NCBI GenBank assembly: GCA_045601405.1
Contig: JAZRZO010000083.1
Span: forward strand, 1 to 64,000
Reading direction: 5' to 3'
Origin: RGIG5612 sp045601405
Lineage (GTDB): Bacteria; Bacillota; Clostridia; Lachnospirales; Lachnospiraceae
DNA length: 64,000 nucleotides
Positions 1-8,664 of this stretch are shown piece after piece. Each line of letters begins with the position of its first letter. Position 1 is the first letter of the stretch. Below the pieces are notes generated by a model. The model saw only the letters and a program-made list of their open reading frames with translations. It had not been told where the DNA came from and ran no database searches. The translations under genes were made by a program, and so were the position numbers.

Positions 1-149
1 GGTTTATTTCGCATGCAAAAAATCCTTTGTTTTTCCGCATATTCCCTTGATTTTATTCCTTTTCCCACACTAACTTCATCAATTTCCCATAGTAATTTCA
101 GGCGTTTATCTACGGTGGGATTTACTTTGGGAATTTACGAAATATCAGG
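1..149. other. Left-edge stretch without an assignable gene
   Basis: On the minus strand one frame stays open from about position 136 to the window edge. It encodes a lysine- and glutamate-rich stretch (reads like ...VDKRLKLLWEIDEV...) but has no ATG or GTG near its upstream end, and a stop lies just before it. It could be the start of a broken gene or a chance open frame. The plus strand is also open in one frame here. I assign no function. Confidence 0.2.
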
Positions 150-150
150 T

Positions 151-178
151 TTTGTTTGATGTCCCCGTATGGTATAAT
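151..178 (+). promoter_or_regulatory. Promoter of tRNA-Arg
   Basis: A perfect -10 hexamer TATAAT lies at 173-178, ten bases before the tRNA. A weak -35 (TTTGTT/TTGTTT, about 151-157) sits 15-16 bases upstream. Placement directly before a tRNA gene supports the call. Confidence 0.6.
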
Positions 179-187
179 CTGGTGAAT

Positions 188-259
188 GCACCCGTAGCCC
201 AACGGATAGAGCGCAGGCCTCCGGAGCCTGAAATGGCGGTTCGATTCCGCCCGGGTGTA
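188..259 (+). tRNA. tRNA-Arg (anticodon CCG)
   Basis: A 72-nt cloverleaf can be folded by eye. The 7-bp acceptor GCACCCG pairs with CGGGTGT (one G-U at the end), followed by discriminator A. The D arm is GCCC...GAGC. The anticodon stem CAGGC/GCCTG carries the loop CTCCGGA, so the anticodon is CCG and reads the arginine codon CGG. The T arm GCGG-TTCGATT-CCGC is canonical. The 3-prime CCA is not encoded. It is the only plus-strand gene in the window and sits alone with its own TATAAT box. Confidence 0.95.
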
Positions 260-266
260 TTGCTTC

Positions 267-289
267 CGGCCGGGATATATTCCCGGCCG
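267..289 (+). terminator. Hairpin after tRNA-Arg
   Basis: A perfect 9-bp stem (CGGCCGGGA / TCCCGGCCG) with loop TATAT lies 7 nt after the tRNA. A proper T-tract is missing on either strand, so it may act as a 3-prime processing or boundary structure shared with the convergent DUF5688 gene. Confidence 0.4.
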
Positions 290-293
290 TTCA

Positions 294-941
294 TTAGTAT
301 CTTATCTGTCCGGACCTCCGGTCGTAGAAGTAAGCGTGATCCGAAAGAACCTCCCCTGCCCTGAGCTCAGTTCTGTTTATATCCTTTATAATGGAATCTA
401 TCTTCTTAACATCATATTCCGATCCCAAAGGAAGCAGGATCACCTCATGAATACTTGACGGTATTATCATCAGATCCCTGTCCATCCGGCCTGAAAGACC
501 CGCCATCTCACTCCCTATCAGCATACTGACAGCACCGTTAAATCGGATATTATTTGTCAGGACGAACATGTCATTACTGCACCCTGCTGCTTCTTCCGGG
601 CTGCTGTTCTTCATCAGCTCGTTGATGAGTTCGCTCATAAGCTGTATTTCCTCACCCAGTACCATAAGAGTATTTTCTATTGCGATGTCCATAACATCCC
701 TTGTTGTCATATCCCATCTGCGCGCATCCTCTACGGTTATAAGCATCTCATCTCTTCTTTCTGCGCCTGTTTCCCCCTCAAAGCAGTAAAAAACAACAGA
801 AAGGTCAAGAAAATCCATATGCAGCGCCTCTTTGAGTATATCTTTATTTCTGTCTGTGTTTATCAGCTTACAGAAAACGCGTTTCCTCACCTCTTCAAAA
901 CTGACTGCTTCCTTTTTTGCTGATATTGATAAATCTGTCAT
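294..941 (-). CDS. DUF5688 family protein
   Basis: Protein of about 215 aa in a family I recognise as DUF5688, common in Lachnospiraceae and of unknown function. The typical C-terminal signature is present: a 'FVLTNNIRFNGA' segment, then 'DLMIIPSSIHEVILLP', then an acidic lysine-rich tail. It looks cytoplasmic, with no signal peptide or membrane segment. The frame is open further upstream to 1091, but the ATG at 941 is preferred because GGAAGGAGG lies immediately before it and the homologous region begins there. Family members often occur as scattered paralogs and may be chromosome- or plasmid-associated accessory genes; that is inference. It forms its own transcription unit, convergent with tRNA-Arg. 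Confidence 0.8.
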   Translation of the reverse strand: MTDLSISAKKEAVSFEEVRKRVFCKLINTDRNKDILKEALHMDFLDLSVVFYCFEGETGAERRDEMLITVEDARRWDMTTRDVMDIAIENTLMVLGEEIQLMSELINELMKNSSPEEAAGCSNDMFVLTNNIRFNGAVSMLIGSEMAGLSGRMDRDLMIIPSSIHEVILLPLGSEYDVKKIDSIIKDINRTELRAGEVLSDHAYFYDRRSGQIRY

Positions 942-1062
942 CCTCCTTCCTTTCCGCCTTTTTGCGCGCGATATCACGCACCGCAAAAGACTGTTAAATA
1001 TTTTCTTTGGAATATCTGTCCCGGACGGGACATTCAGGACGCGGGATGATCCCCGCAGGATG

Positions 1063-1091
1063 ATTTTATTACGCGGCACTGACTGCGTCAA
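1063..1091 (-). promoter_or_regulatory. Promoter of the DUF5688 gene
   Basis: On the minus strand TTGACG (1091-1086) and TAAAAT (1068-1063) are separated by 17 bases, a near-consensus sigma-A promoter. It implies a leader of roughly 110 nt that contains two small GC-rich hairpins at about 1013-1060. Confidence 0.6.
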
Positions 1092-1138
1092 ACGTTTACA
1101 GAGTATACTTTTTTTAATAATTTGTTAACTAAACAACA

Positions 1139-1184
1139 GGACGGTTCACCCTTCATCATCGCGGATAAGGAAGAGTGAACCGCC
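1139..1184 (-). terminator. Terminator downstream of moeA
   Basis: Long inverted repeat (GGACGGTTCAC...GTGAACCGCC, with inner CTTC/GGAAG pairing) between moeA and the DUF5688 promoter. It probably ends the long ftsK-moeA operon. On the minus strand a T-rich stretch follows at some distance, so termination strength is uncertain. Confidence 0.5.
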
Positions 1185-1206
1185 CCTTTTATTCACATTT
1201 TTAACA

Positions 1207-2439
1207 TCAGATCAGATAAACTGTGATCTCGTCTCCCGGGTTTTTATCGCCATCCTCATCGCCCAGGGCAAAGAAGACATCTGCGCCGGCCAGACTTGTT
1301 ATAAGGCCGGATTTTGTATTGAAGGGCTCGGCGTATGTCTTTCCGTCCTCAGTATGCAGTGACGCGAAGCAGAACTGCATCCTTTTCTTATTAACCTTTA
1401 CGCCCCCGGTAAGTATGGCCTTTACAAACAGCTCTTCGTTCTTTATCCCAAGCATCTTTCCGATAAGCTTCTTGACGAATACCCTTGTAATAAAAAACGC
1501 GGACACCGGGTGGCCGGGAACGCCTATTACCGGCTTGTCTTCCGCTCTCCCGATGATAGTGGGCTTACCCGGCTTTATCTTTATCCCGTGAAGGATAACC
1601 TCTCCTGCCTCATCTATGACCTTTTCTGTCGAGTCCTTTTCCCCCATGCTGCTGCCGCCAGATATCAGGACCATGTCACACTCTTTCAGCGCGGTTTTCA
1701 GCTTCTGCCTCAGAAGATCTTCATTGTCTTTTATCACTCCGTACAGTCTGGCAACGGCTCCCGATGCTTCCACAAGCAACGTAAGTGTTGTTGAATGAAC
1801 ATCCCTTACCTGTCCGTCCTTTGGCGCTTCATCGATCCCAACGATCTCATCCCCCGTCACAAGTATTCCGACAACGGGCCGCCTTACAACCTTTACCCTG
1901 CTCTTTCCAAGCGCTGCCAGCGACCCCAGGTCAGAGATCTTAAGCAGACGTCCGCTTTCAAATATCTTCTTCCCTGGAGTGACATCATCTCCTTTTGTTA
2001 TCACATTCTTTCCTGCGCTTATTTCCTTAAATATGCTGATCGTTCCGTCCTTATTTACGGTCGTATCCTCAACCATCACCACGCTTTCCGTTCCTTTAGG
2101 AACTGCCGCTCCTGTCGGGGTATATACGCAGGTTCCTTTTTCAATGGGCAGATCCGCGCCGCATCCCATAAGCACCTGTCCGGCAAGTCTTAACTTTACC
2201 GGGGCATCATCTGATGCGCCTTTTGTATCGGCAGCGATCACAGAATACCCGTCCATCGCCGAGCGGTTAAAGCCGGGAACATACTCTGAGGCTTCAATGT
2301 CCTCTGCTAAAACCCTGCCCAGAGCTTCTTTTATATCAACCTCTTCAGATGATGTCTCAAAGCAAAACGCGTCATCTATCATCCGCATAGCTTCCTTTGC
2401 TGTAGGTAAAGTATTTACCGGTCCCATCATTTTCTGCAT
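1207..2439 (-). CDS. moeA: Molybdopterin molybdenumtransferase MoeA
   Basis: 410 aa, usual length for the family. MoeA inserts molybdate into adenylylated molybdopterin, the last step of molybdenum cofactor synthesis. The N-terminal MoeA domain has the signature 'FNRSAMDGYS'. The central MoaB/Mog-like domain has 'GILVTGDE...DVHSTTL' and 'ISGGSSMGEKD', and 'GVPGHPVSAF' follows. The C-terminal domain IV is present. It is the last gene of the operon, 32 bases after pfkA. No other cofactor-synthesis gene (moaA, moaC, mobA) is in the window, so it stands apart from its pathway partners. The family assignment is firm. Confidence 0.93.
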   Translation of the reverse strand: MQKMMGPVNTLPTAKEAMRMIDDAFCFETSSEEVDIKEALGRVLAEDIEASEYVPGFNRSAMDGYSVIAADTKGASDDAPVKLRLAGQVLMGCGADLPIEKGTCVYTPTGAAVPKGTESVVMVEDTTVNKDGTISIFKEISAGKNVITKGDDVTPGKKIFESGRLLKISDLGSLAALGKSRVKVVRRPVVGILVTGDEIVGIDEAPKDGQVRDVHSTTLTLLVEASGAVARLYGVIKDNEDLLRQKLKTALKECDMVLISGGSSMGEKDSTEKVIDEAGEVILHGIKIKPGKPTIIGRAEDKPVIGVPGHPVSAFFITRVFVKKLIGKMLGIKNEELFVKAILTGGVKVNKKRMQFCFASLHTEDGKTYAEPFNTKSGLITSLAGADVFFALGDEDGDKNPGDEITVYLI

Positions 2440-2471
2440 TTTCTTTCTCCTTGTCTTTTCACCGTGTGTTG

Positions 2472-3455
2472 TTAAAACAGCCTTTGGTTATATTCAACAA
2501 GCGCGGAAAGAGGCTTTTTCCGCGCATTCAGCCCTTCATGAATATCAATATCTGTTATCTGACTTCCGGCAAGCGCTACTATCCTGTCAGTTCTTCTATC
2601 TGCCAGACAATCTATCGCCTTTATGCCCATAACCGATGCCATAAGTCTGTCCCTTACCGTCGGGCTTCCTCCGCGCTGCACATATCCGAGAATGGTTGGC
2701 CTGGTCTCTATATTTGTGGCCAGCTCTATCTTCTGTGAAAGCTCAAGGGCGGATCCCGCGCCTTCGGCCATCACAACTATATAGTGGTGCTTGCCTATAT
2801 TCCTACCTTCTGTTATCACATCATAAACGTCTGTTTCCGGATCATATCCTATCTCAGGCACAAGGATCACCTCGGCTCCGCAGGCAAGACCAACATGCAT
2901 GGCTATGTTGCCACAGTCACGTCCCATCACCTCTATCACCGAACACCTTTCATGCGAGGATGCGGTGTCCCTTATCCTGTCAATAGCCGACAGCGCTGTG
3001 TTCATTGCGGTATCAAATCCTATGCAATAATCGGTAGCGGCCACATCGTTATCTATAGTCCCGGGTATCCCTATTACCGGAACACCTTCGGCCGCCAGCT
3101 GCGCCGCCCCTTTAAAGGAGCCGTCGCCGCCTATCACTATAAGAGCATCAATGCCGTGACCATCCAATACGTCTTTTGCCTTTTTTATCCCTTCTTCCTT
3201 TTTAAACTCTTCTGACCTTGCGGTCATCAGAACAGTCCCTCCTCTCTGGACTATCTCTGATACATCACGGGTTCCCATCTCAAAGATATCCCCTGAGATA
3301 AGACCGGAATATCCCCTTCTTATCCCATACATTTTAAAACCGGCTTTTAACCCGGCTCTCACTACACTTCTTATAGCTGCGTTCATCCCCGGCGCGTCGC
3401 CGCCGCTCGTAAGGACCGCCACTTTTTTAATATCTAATGTCCCTGACTGTTCCAT
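2472..3455 (-). CDS. pfkA: ATP-dependent 6-phosphofructokinase
   Basis: 327 aa. Phosphorylates fructose 6-phosphate to fructose 1,6-bisphosphate, the committed step of glycolysis. Visible motifs: N-terminal 'LTSGGDAPGMNA', nucleotide-binding 'GGDGS' (the second Gly favours ATP over pyrophosphate), catalytic 'PGTIDND', and substrate-binding 'EVMGRDCG' and 'LGYVQRGG'. Its start codon overlaps the stop of rpe, so the two are translationally coupled; together they link pentose phosphate and glycolytic flux. The position after rpe is where a thiamine pyrophosphokinase often sits in related genomes, so the pfkA-moeA tail is a local addition. Confidence 0.95.
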   Translation of the reverse strand: MEQSGTLDIKKVAVLTSGGDAPGMNAAIRSVVRAGLKAGFKMYGIRRGYSGLISGDIFEMGTRDVSEIVQRGGTVLMTARSEEFKKEEGIKKAKDVLDGHGIDALIVIGGDGSFKGAAQLAAEGVPVIGIPGTIDNDVAATDYCIGFDTAMNTALSAIDRIRDTASSHERCSVIEVMGRDCGNIAMHVGLACGAEVILVPEIGYDPETDVYDVITEGRNIGKHHYIVVMAEGAGSALELSQKIELATNIETRPTILGYVQRGGSPTVRDRLMASVMGIKAIDCLADRRTDRIVALAGSQITDIDIHEGLNARKKPLSALVEYNQRLF

Positions 3456-4114
3456 TACAAATCCTTCTCCCTCAATATCTTCATAAACGCGGCAGTATTC
3501 GCTGCCGTGTCCTTAAACAGAGCGCTCCCCGCCACGATCACATTTACCCCTGCATCAAGTATATCTGACACATTATCAGTATTTACGCCGCCGTCTATTT
3601 CCAGATCTATCCGGTACGGTGAGCTGTCTATAATGCTTTTCAGTTCTTTCGCTCGCTGCAGTGACCCTTCGATGAATTTCTGCCCGCCAAATCCGGGCTC
3701 AACACTCATTAAAAGTATCATGTCGCAAACGTCAAGATATTCACTGACAGAAGAAGTCGGGGTTCCCGGCTTTATCGAAAGACCGCTTGCCGCTCCGCTT
3801 TCTTTTACAGCTCTGAGTGTTGCCCTGACATCAGTGCATGCCTCCAGATGAACTGTTATGATATCCGCCCCTGCTTCCCTGAACTCACTGATGTAGCGTA
3901 CCGGCTCGTCTATCATAAGATGAACGTCAAAGGTCTTATCTGTTGCGCTCCTTATGGAGCTTATGACCGGCATTCCAAACGAAATGCTGGGAACAAAGCT
4001 GCCGTCCATCACATCTATATGAACATATTCCGCGCCATTATCCGAGATGGCGCCAAGCTCGGCGCCAAGGTTTTTAAAATCTGCCGAAAGGATGGAAGGA
4101 GACAGGATATTCAT
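3455..4114 (-). CDS. rpe: Ribulose-phosphate 3-epimerase
   Basis: 219 aa TIM barrel, normal length. Interconverts ribulose 5-phosphate and xylulose 5-phosphate. Signatures: 'SPSILSADF' at the N terminus, metal-binding 'HIDVMDGSFVPSISFG', 'DVHLMI', 'MSVEPGFGGQKF' and 'EIDGGV', then a phosphate-binding 'VAGSALF'. It overlaps rsgA upstream and pfkA downstream by a few bases. Its placement directly after rsgA is a conserved Firmicutes order. Confidence 0.96.
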   Translation of the reverse strand: MNILSPSILSADFKNLGAELGAISDNGAEYVHIDVMDGSFVPSISFGMPVISSIRSATDKTFDVHLMIDEPVRYISEFREAGADIITVHLEACTDVRATLRAVKESGAASGLSIKPGTPTSSVSEYLDVCDMILLMSVEPGFGGQKFIEGSLQRAKELKSIIDSSPYRIDLEIDGGVNTDNVSDILDAGVNVIVAGSALFKDTAANTAAFMKILREKDL

Positions 4115-5013
4115 CTTTTCCTTCCTTTTGAAGCGTTCAGGCTCTCATAGATAGATTTGTAACTGTTATATCTTGAAAGAGGTATCTTACCGTCATTTAC
4201 GGCCTTTTCAACTGCACACTCCTTTGTTTTTATGTGTGAGCAGTCAGAAAACCTGCATTGCCCTTTGTATTCATTAAACTCGGGAAATGTATCCGCAAGC
4301 TCCGCGCCGGATAAGATGGTATCATCCACAAGAAGAGACGTAAAGCCCGGTGTGTCAACTATCTTTATGCTCTTGCCTATATTGAATATCTCCGTATGTC
4401 TTGTAGTATGCTTGCCCCGTCCTATCTTCCTGCTTATCTCGCCGACAGCAGCCTGTTCGCTGTTTCCTCCGTATGCAAGAGTATTTACCAGCGTTGATTT
4501 TCCTGCTCCCGACGGACCTGCCATAACTGTTGTCTTGTTTCTGAGTTTCCACTTTAAGAAGAATGTTCCGGGTCTGTCACTGCCCGCGGCAACAAAGTAC
4601 AGCCTGCAGCCTGCGTTTTTATATGTCTTTTTCAGGTTCTTGATATCATCTCCCTTTGCAAGATCCTTTTTGTTGAAAACTATGATGGTCTCAAGCCCCT
4701 GCTTGCGCATAAGCACAAGAAAACGGTCCAATATGCTGAGGTTCGGATGAGGCTCCCTTATCGAGAATATCACCATTGCCTGGTCAACATTTGCAACGGC
4801 AGGTCTTACAAGCTCATTCTTTCTGGGTGATATACCGGTTACGTTGCCGCTCTTGTTAAACTCGCTTATCACATCAAAGGTTACATTATCACCAACCAGC
4901 GGCGTGATCTTTTCGTTTCTGAAGGCTCCTTTGGCCTTACATTCATAGACAGCGCCGCCATCTGCTTTTACATAATAAAATCCTGATAATGCTTTAACTA
5001 TTTTTCCTGTCAT
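4111..5013 (-). CDS. rsgA: Ribosome small subunit GTPase RsgA
   Basis: 300 aa, circularly permuted GTPase that acts late in 30S subunit maturation. An N-terminal OB fold is followed by permuted G motifs: 'FNKKDL' (G4) precedes 'GPSGAGKSTLVN' (G1) and 'DTPGF' (G3). The C-terminal zinc knuckle is visible in 'CRFSDCSHIKTKECAV' (Cys-Cys-His-Cys). Overlaps rpe by 4 bases. In Bacillus the PASTA kinase phosphorylates this protein, which fits its position just after prkC; that is knowledge of the family, not shown here. Confidence 0.96.
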   Translation of the reverse strand: MTGKIVKALSGFYYVKADGGAVYECKAKGAFRNEKITPLVGDNVTFDVISEFNKSGNVTGISPRKNELVRPAVANVDQAMVIFSIREPHPNLSILDRFLVLMRKQGLETIIVFNKKDLAKGDDIKNLKKTYKNAGCRLYFVAAGSDRPGTFFLKWKLRNKTTVMAGPSGAGKSTLVNTLAYGGNSEQAAVGEISRKIGRGKHTTRHTEIFNIGKSIKIVDTPGFTSLLVDDTILSGAELADTFPEFNEYKGQCRFSDCSHIKTKECAVEKAVNDGKIPLSRYNSYKSIYESLNASKGRKR

Positions 5014-5055
5014 CTTTAAACCACCTTGCCGGTATCATTAATTTCCATCTGCGGA

Positions 5056-6897
5056 TCAATTGGTCTGCTCCTCTGTTGTAGGCTCCGGCGGATCCGGCGG
5101 CTGCGTTTGCCGCTCTTTTCCGATGGCGATCGTTATGCTTGTGCCTGCATCAACTACTGAACCAGCGCCAAGGCTCTGATTGATGACCTTACCAACATTT
5201 GAATCTTCTGTTTCCACAAAGTATTCTATAACATAAAAGCCCAGATTATATAATGTGTTTTCCGCATCTTGCATATTTGTCCCTATGAGGTTGGGCACGG
5301 TAACAGTCTTTTTCTCCGGTCCTCGGCTTACAATAAGCTCAACAACCGTATCCTTGGAGATATCTGTCCCTGCCGCGGGTATAGTCTCTATTACTCTTCC
5401 TATCTCCACATCATCACTGTATCTTGTCGTAATCTTTGTCTGTATGTTCAGCTTGGACAGAGCCTTCTGCGCATCCTCCTGCATCCTGCCTACATAGTTT
5501 TCGAGCTTTTGTTTTGTTTTTCCCGAGCTTATCGTCAGGGTTACCGTGGAGCCCTTTTCAGCTTTGGTTCCCGCTTTCGGTGACTGGCTGATAACACGGT
5601 TCTCGGCGATCGTATCGCTCTCTTCATATACTATTTTGACTTCAAAGCCCTGATCTTCTATCTGACGCTGCGCAGCAGTCATCTCCATTCCGGCAACATC
5701 GGCCACTTCCACCTGTTCTTTTTTGCTGCCCGAGCAGCCTCCGCCCCCTATCAGGGCTCTTATCCCTACCACCGCAAGAATGACAACGAGTATCGCTCCC
5801 ACTATTATGCCGATGATAAGGAAAACCTTGTTCATTTTTTTATTTGAGCTGTCTTTCCCCTTATTACGGCTGACTTTTGTATTCTCATAGTCATCATAAT
5901 AGCCTTCGTCGTCTTCATCATAGTCCACCTCTTCATATTCGGTGCCATCGTCAAACTCCTCAAGCTCAGCTCTTCTCATCCTTCTTGCTTCCTCTCTTAA
6001 GGCAGCTGCCTCAGCACCTGTCATAAGGATGGTCGCGTTTTCCTGTGTTTCCGGTTCCAGAACAACAAAGTCTTCGTTGGGTGAAATGAGCGATGTCTTC
6101 AGATCCGCCAGAAGTGATGTCATTTTCTGATATCTTCTCTCCGGCCTTTTCTGTGTGCATTTTTCAATTATCCTTACTACGCTTGATGGTACAGATGGGA
6201 TTATGTCGCTGACTAACGGAACATTCTCCTGTATGTGCTTTAACGCTATAGTTACTGTGGAGTCTCCGTCAAACGGAAGCTGGCCCGTGACCATTTCATA
6301 AAATACGATACCGAAGGAGTATATATCGCTTCGTTCATCAACCTGGCCTCCTCTTGCCTGCTCCGGGGAGATGTAATGTACTGAACCTAAGATATCTCTG
6401 CTTATGGTATTGGCCGTGGTCGTCCTTGCTATACCAAAGTCCGTAACTTTGATCTTCCCCTCTCTGGATATGAGCACATTCTGCGGTTTGATATCTCTGT
6501 GGATGATATTCGCGTTATGCGCGGCTTCTATACCCTGACCTACCTGAATGGCTATGCTGGTAGCCTCCTTGATGGGAAGACGGCCGTTTCTGTCTATATA
6601 TTGTTTTAATGTTATACCATCAACATACTCCATAACGATGTAATAAACACCGTCCACCTCGTTAACATCATAAACACTTACAACATTCGGATGTAAAAGA
6701 GCCGCTGCTGACTGAGCCTCTATCTGAAATTTGGAAACAAAGCTCTTGTCCTCGCAAAACTCCTGCTTGAGAAATTTTATCGCCACATATCTGTTGAGTT
6801 TGTGGCATCTTGCCTTGTATACATCGCTCATTCCGCCTGAGCCGATCTTTTCAAGGATCTCGTATCTGTCTTCGATAAACATTCCTGGTCTTATCAT
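5056..6897 (-). CDS. prkC: PASTA-domain Ser/Thr protein kinase PrkC
   Basis: 613 aa membrane kinase that senses cell-wall fragments. The kinase domain (about 10-270) has the G-loop 'GSGGMSDVYKA', Lys41, 'HRDIKPQN' (Asp135) and 'DFG' (153-155), all intact. A juxtamembrane linker (300-350) is very acidic and tyrosine/glutamate rich. One membrane segment spans about 357-379. Three extracellular PASTA repeats follow (about 396-460, 464-526, 530-595), then a short Pro/Thr/Glu tail. It lies 19 bases after prpC, the conserved phosphatase-kinase pair. Likely targets include RsgA and cell-division or wall enzymes encoded in the same operon (inference). Confidence 0.96.
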   Translation of the reverse strand: MIRPGMFIEDRYEILEKIGSGGMSDVYKARCHKLNRYVAIKFLKQEFCEDKSFVSKFQIEAQSAAALLHPNVVSVYDVNEVDGVYYIVMEYVDGITLKQYIDRNGRLPIKEATSIAIQVGQGIEAAHNANIIHRDIKPQNVLISREGKIKVTDFGIARTTTANTISRDILGSVHYISPEQARGGQVDERSDIYSFGIVFYEMVTGQLPFDGDSTVTIALKHIQENVPLVSDIIPSVPSSVVRIIEKCTQKRPERRYQKMTSLLADLKTSLISPNEDFVVLEPETQENATILMTGAEAAALREEARRMRRAELEEFDDGTEYEEVDYDEDDEGYYDDYENTKVSRNKGKDSSNKKMNKVFLIIGIIVGAILVVILAVVGIRALIGGGGCSGSKKEQVEVADVAGMEMTAAQRQIEDQGFEVKIVYEESDTIAENRVISQSPKAGTKAEKGSTVTLTISSGKTKQKLENYVGRMQEDAQKALSKLNIQTKITTRYSDDVEIGRVIETIPAAGTDISKDTVVELIVSRGPEKKTVTVPNLIGTNMQDAENTLYNLGFYVIEYFVETEDSNVGKVINQSLGAGSVVDAGTSITIAIGKERQTQPPDPPEPTTEEQTN

Positions 6898-6916
6898 AAA
6901 GGACCACCTCTCAAAA

Positions 6917-7633
6917 TTATTTTGAAATCAGTATCACGGCGATATTATCCCTGCCGCCCGCCTCATTCGCCAGCTGTATCAGCCTTTCAGCTTTTTTCTT
7001 AAGAGAACCCTCAGAATCAACAACTGACTTTATGGTTTGCTCACTGACCATATTATAAAGGCCGTCCGAGCAGAGCATGATGACCTCATCATCTTCAATA
7101 TCCACCTGGAAATAATCAGGCTCTATTGTTTTTTCCGCGCCTATGGCCTTTGTTATAACGTTATTCTTTTTATGGAAGCGGGCTTCGTCTCTGGAGATGC
7201 GCCCTTCACTTATCAGCTCTCCCATGTAAGAGTGATCTATTGTTATCTGCGTGATATCATCGCCTATGATATAAGCTCTGGAATCTCCCACATTTATAAC
7301 ATACGCGGTATCGTCACGTATCGTGCATCCTACTAACGTAGTCGCCATTCCGGCGTATGCCGGCTCCTTGCCCTTCCTGTATATCAAAGAGTTTACTTTA
7401 TTGATCGCTTCCCTGAATATGGAAAGAGGCATATGCGAATCGCTGTCCTCCGCTACGTCAAAGAATATCTCCGCCGCGTTTTCCGAAGCGAATTCCCCGG
7501 CGTTATGTCCCCCGAGTCCGTCACATAACACATAAAGATTATCAAGATTACCTATCGGCTCGTCACATTCCAGTGAATAATCCTGATTGTATTTTCTTGA
7601 TATTCCTATATCTGTTAATCCGTAAGATTTCAC
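6917..7633 (-). CDS. prpC: PP2C-family Ser/Thr phosphatase PrpC
   Basis: 238 aa, usual size for stand-alone PrpC (Stp). Removes phosphates placed by PrkC. The metal-coordinating residues of PP2C are seen in 'DIGISRKYNQD', 'LCDGLGGHNAGE', 'VGDSRAYII', 'MLCSDGLYN' and 'GGRDNIAVIL'. Cytoplasmic, no membrane segment. It overlaps the end of rlmN by 4 bases and precedes prkC, so kinase and phosphatase are co-expressed. Confidence 0.95.
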   Translation of the reverse strand: MKSYGLTDIGISRKYNQDYSLECDEPIGNLDNLYVLCDGLGGHNAGEFASENAAEIFFDVAEDSDSHMPLSIFREAINKVNSLIYRKGKEPAYAGMATTLVGCTIRDDTAYVINVGDSRAYIIGDDITQITIDHSYMGELISEGRISRDEARFHKKNNVITKAIGAEKTIEPDYFQVDIEDDEVIMLCSDGLYNMVSEQTIKSVVDSEGSLKKKAERLIQLANEAGGRDNIAVILISK

Positions 7634-8664
7634 TTTCTCCTCCTGACCAGCTGACCGCAGGATGCCTTGATGTCTCTTCCCATTTCCCGTCTTCTTGTGG
7701 TCGTTATCCCTGCACTCTCCAATATGCGGGCAAAAGCTTCGATATCCCCTTCCTTTGTCCCTTTAAAATCATTATCCGGAGTAGGATTAACCGGAATCAG
7801 ATTAACGTGCGCGTTTTTTCCTTTCAAAAGCCCGGCAAGCATCTTTGCGTGCTCAGGTCTGTCATTGATCTTATATATCAGGCAATATTCATAAGTCACC
7901 CGTCTGCCTGTCTTTTCGAAATATCTGTCGCAGGCATCTGTTACCCCGCTGATGCTGTATTTTCCTGCAACAGGCATAATGCTCCGCCTGATCTTATCAT
8001 CGGGCGCGTGCAGAGAGAGCGCCAGAGTAATCTTCAGTGATTCCTCAGACAGCCTTAATATGGCAGGCACTATCCCGCATGTGGATATTGTAATATTTCT
8101 CTGGCTTATTTTCAAGGCATTTTCATCGGACAAAAGCCTTACGAAAGCCACTGTATTATTGTAATTTATCAGCGGCTCACCCATCCCCATCACAACAACA
8201 TTTGATATTCTCTGCCCGGTATATTTTTGTATCTCATATACCTGAAGAAGCATTTCCGATGCCCTTAGATTCCTTACACAGCCATCGATTGTGGAAGCGC
8301 AGAACGCGCAGCCCATATCACATCCGACCTGTGATGATACACAGACACTGTTGCCGTGCCTGTATGGCATCATAACGCTTTCAATGAGATTTCCGTCGTC
8401 AAGCCTGAAAACAAATTTACGTGTTCCGTCAATCTCTGATGAATATACCTTTTCTATTTCGAGAGACGGAAAATAAAACTCATTCTTCAGCTCATTCGCA
8501 AAAGACTTTGGGATGTTGGTCATTTCATCAAAGGATGAAACCTGCTGCCTGTGCAGCCAGGAAAATATCTGTCCCGCCCTGTACGCAGGCTGGGACAACC
8601 CGGTTATCCTTTCTTTAAGCTCGTCGTATTGTAAAGACAGAATATCAATATTTTGTGTCGTCAA
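7630..8664 (-). CDS. rlmN: 23S rRNA (adenine2503-C2) / tRNA methyltransferase RlmN
   Basis: 344 aa radical SAM enzyme that methylates A2503 of 23S rRNA and A37 of some tRNAs. The SAM cluster motif is 'GCDMGCAFCAS' (CxxxCxxC); 'GMGEPLINY' and 'SLHAPDD' are family signatures. The C-terminal 'EMGRDIKASCGQL' carries the second conserved Cys that forms the methyl-thioether intermediate, so it looks like RlmN rather than inactive. Overlaps rsmB by about 20 bases. Confidence 0.96.
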   Translation of the reverse strand: MTTQNIDILSLQYDELKERITGLSQPAYRAGQIFSWLHRQQVSSFDEMTNIPKSFANELKNEFYFPSLEIEKVYSSEIDGTRKFVFRLDDGNLIESVMMPYRHGNSVCVSSQVGCDMGCAFCASTIDGCVRNLRASEMLLQVYEIQKYTGQRISNVVVMGMGEPLINYNNTVAFVRLLSDENALKISQRNITISTCGIVPAILRLSEESLKITLALSLHAPDDKIRRSIMPVAGKYSISGVTDACDRYFEKTGRRVTYEYCLIYKINDRPEHAKMLAGLLKGKNAHVNLIPVNPTPDNDFKGTKEGDIEAFARILESAGITTTRRREMGRDIKASCGQLVRRRK

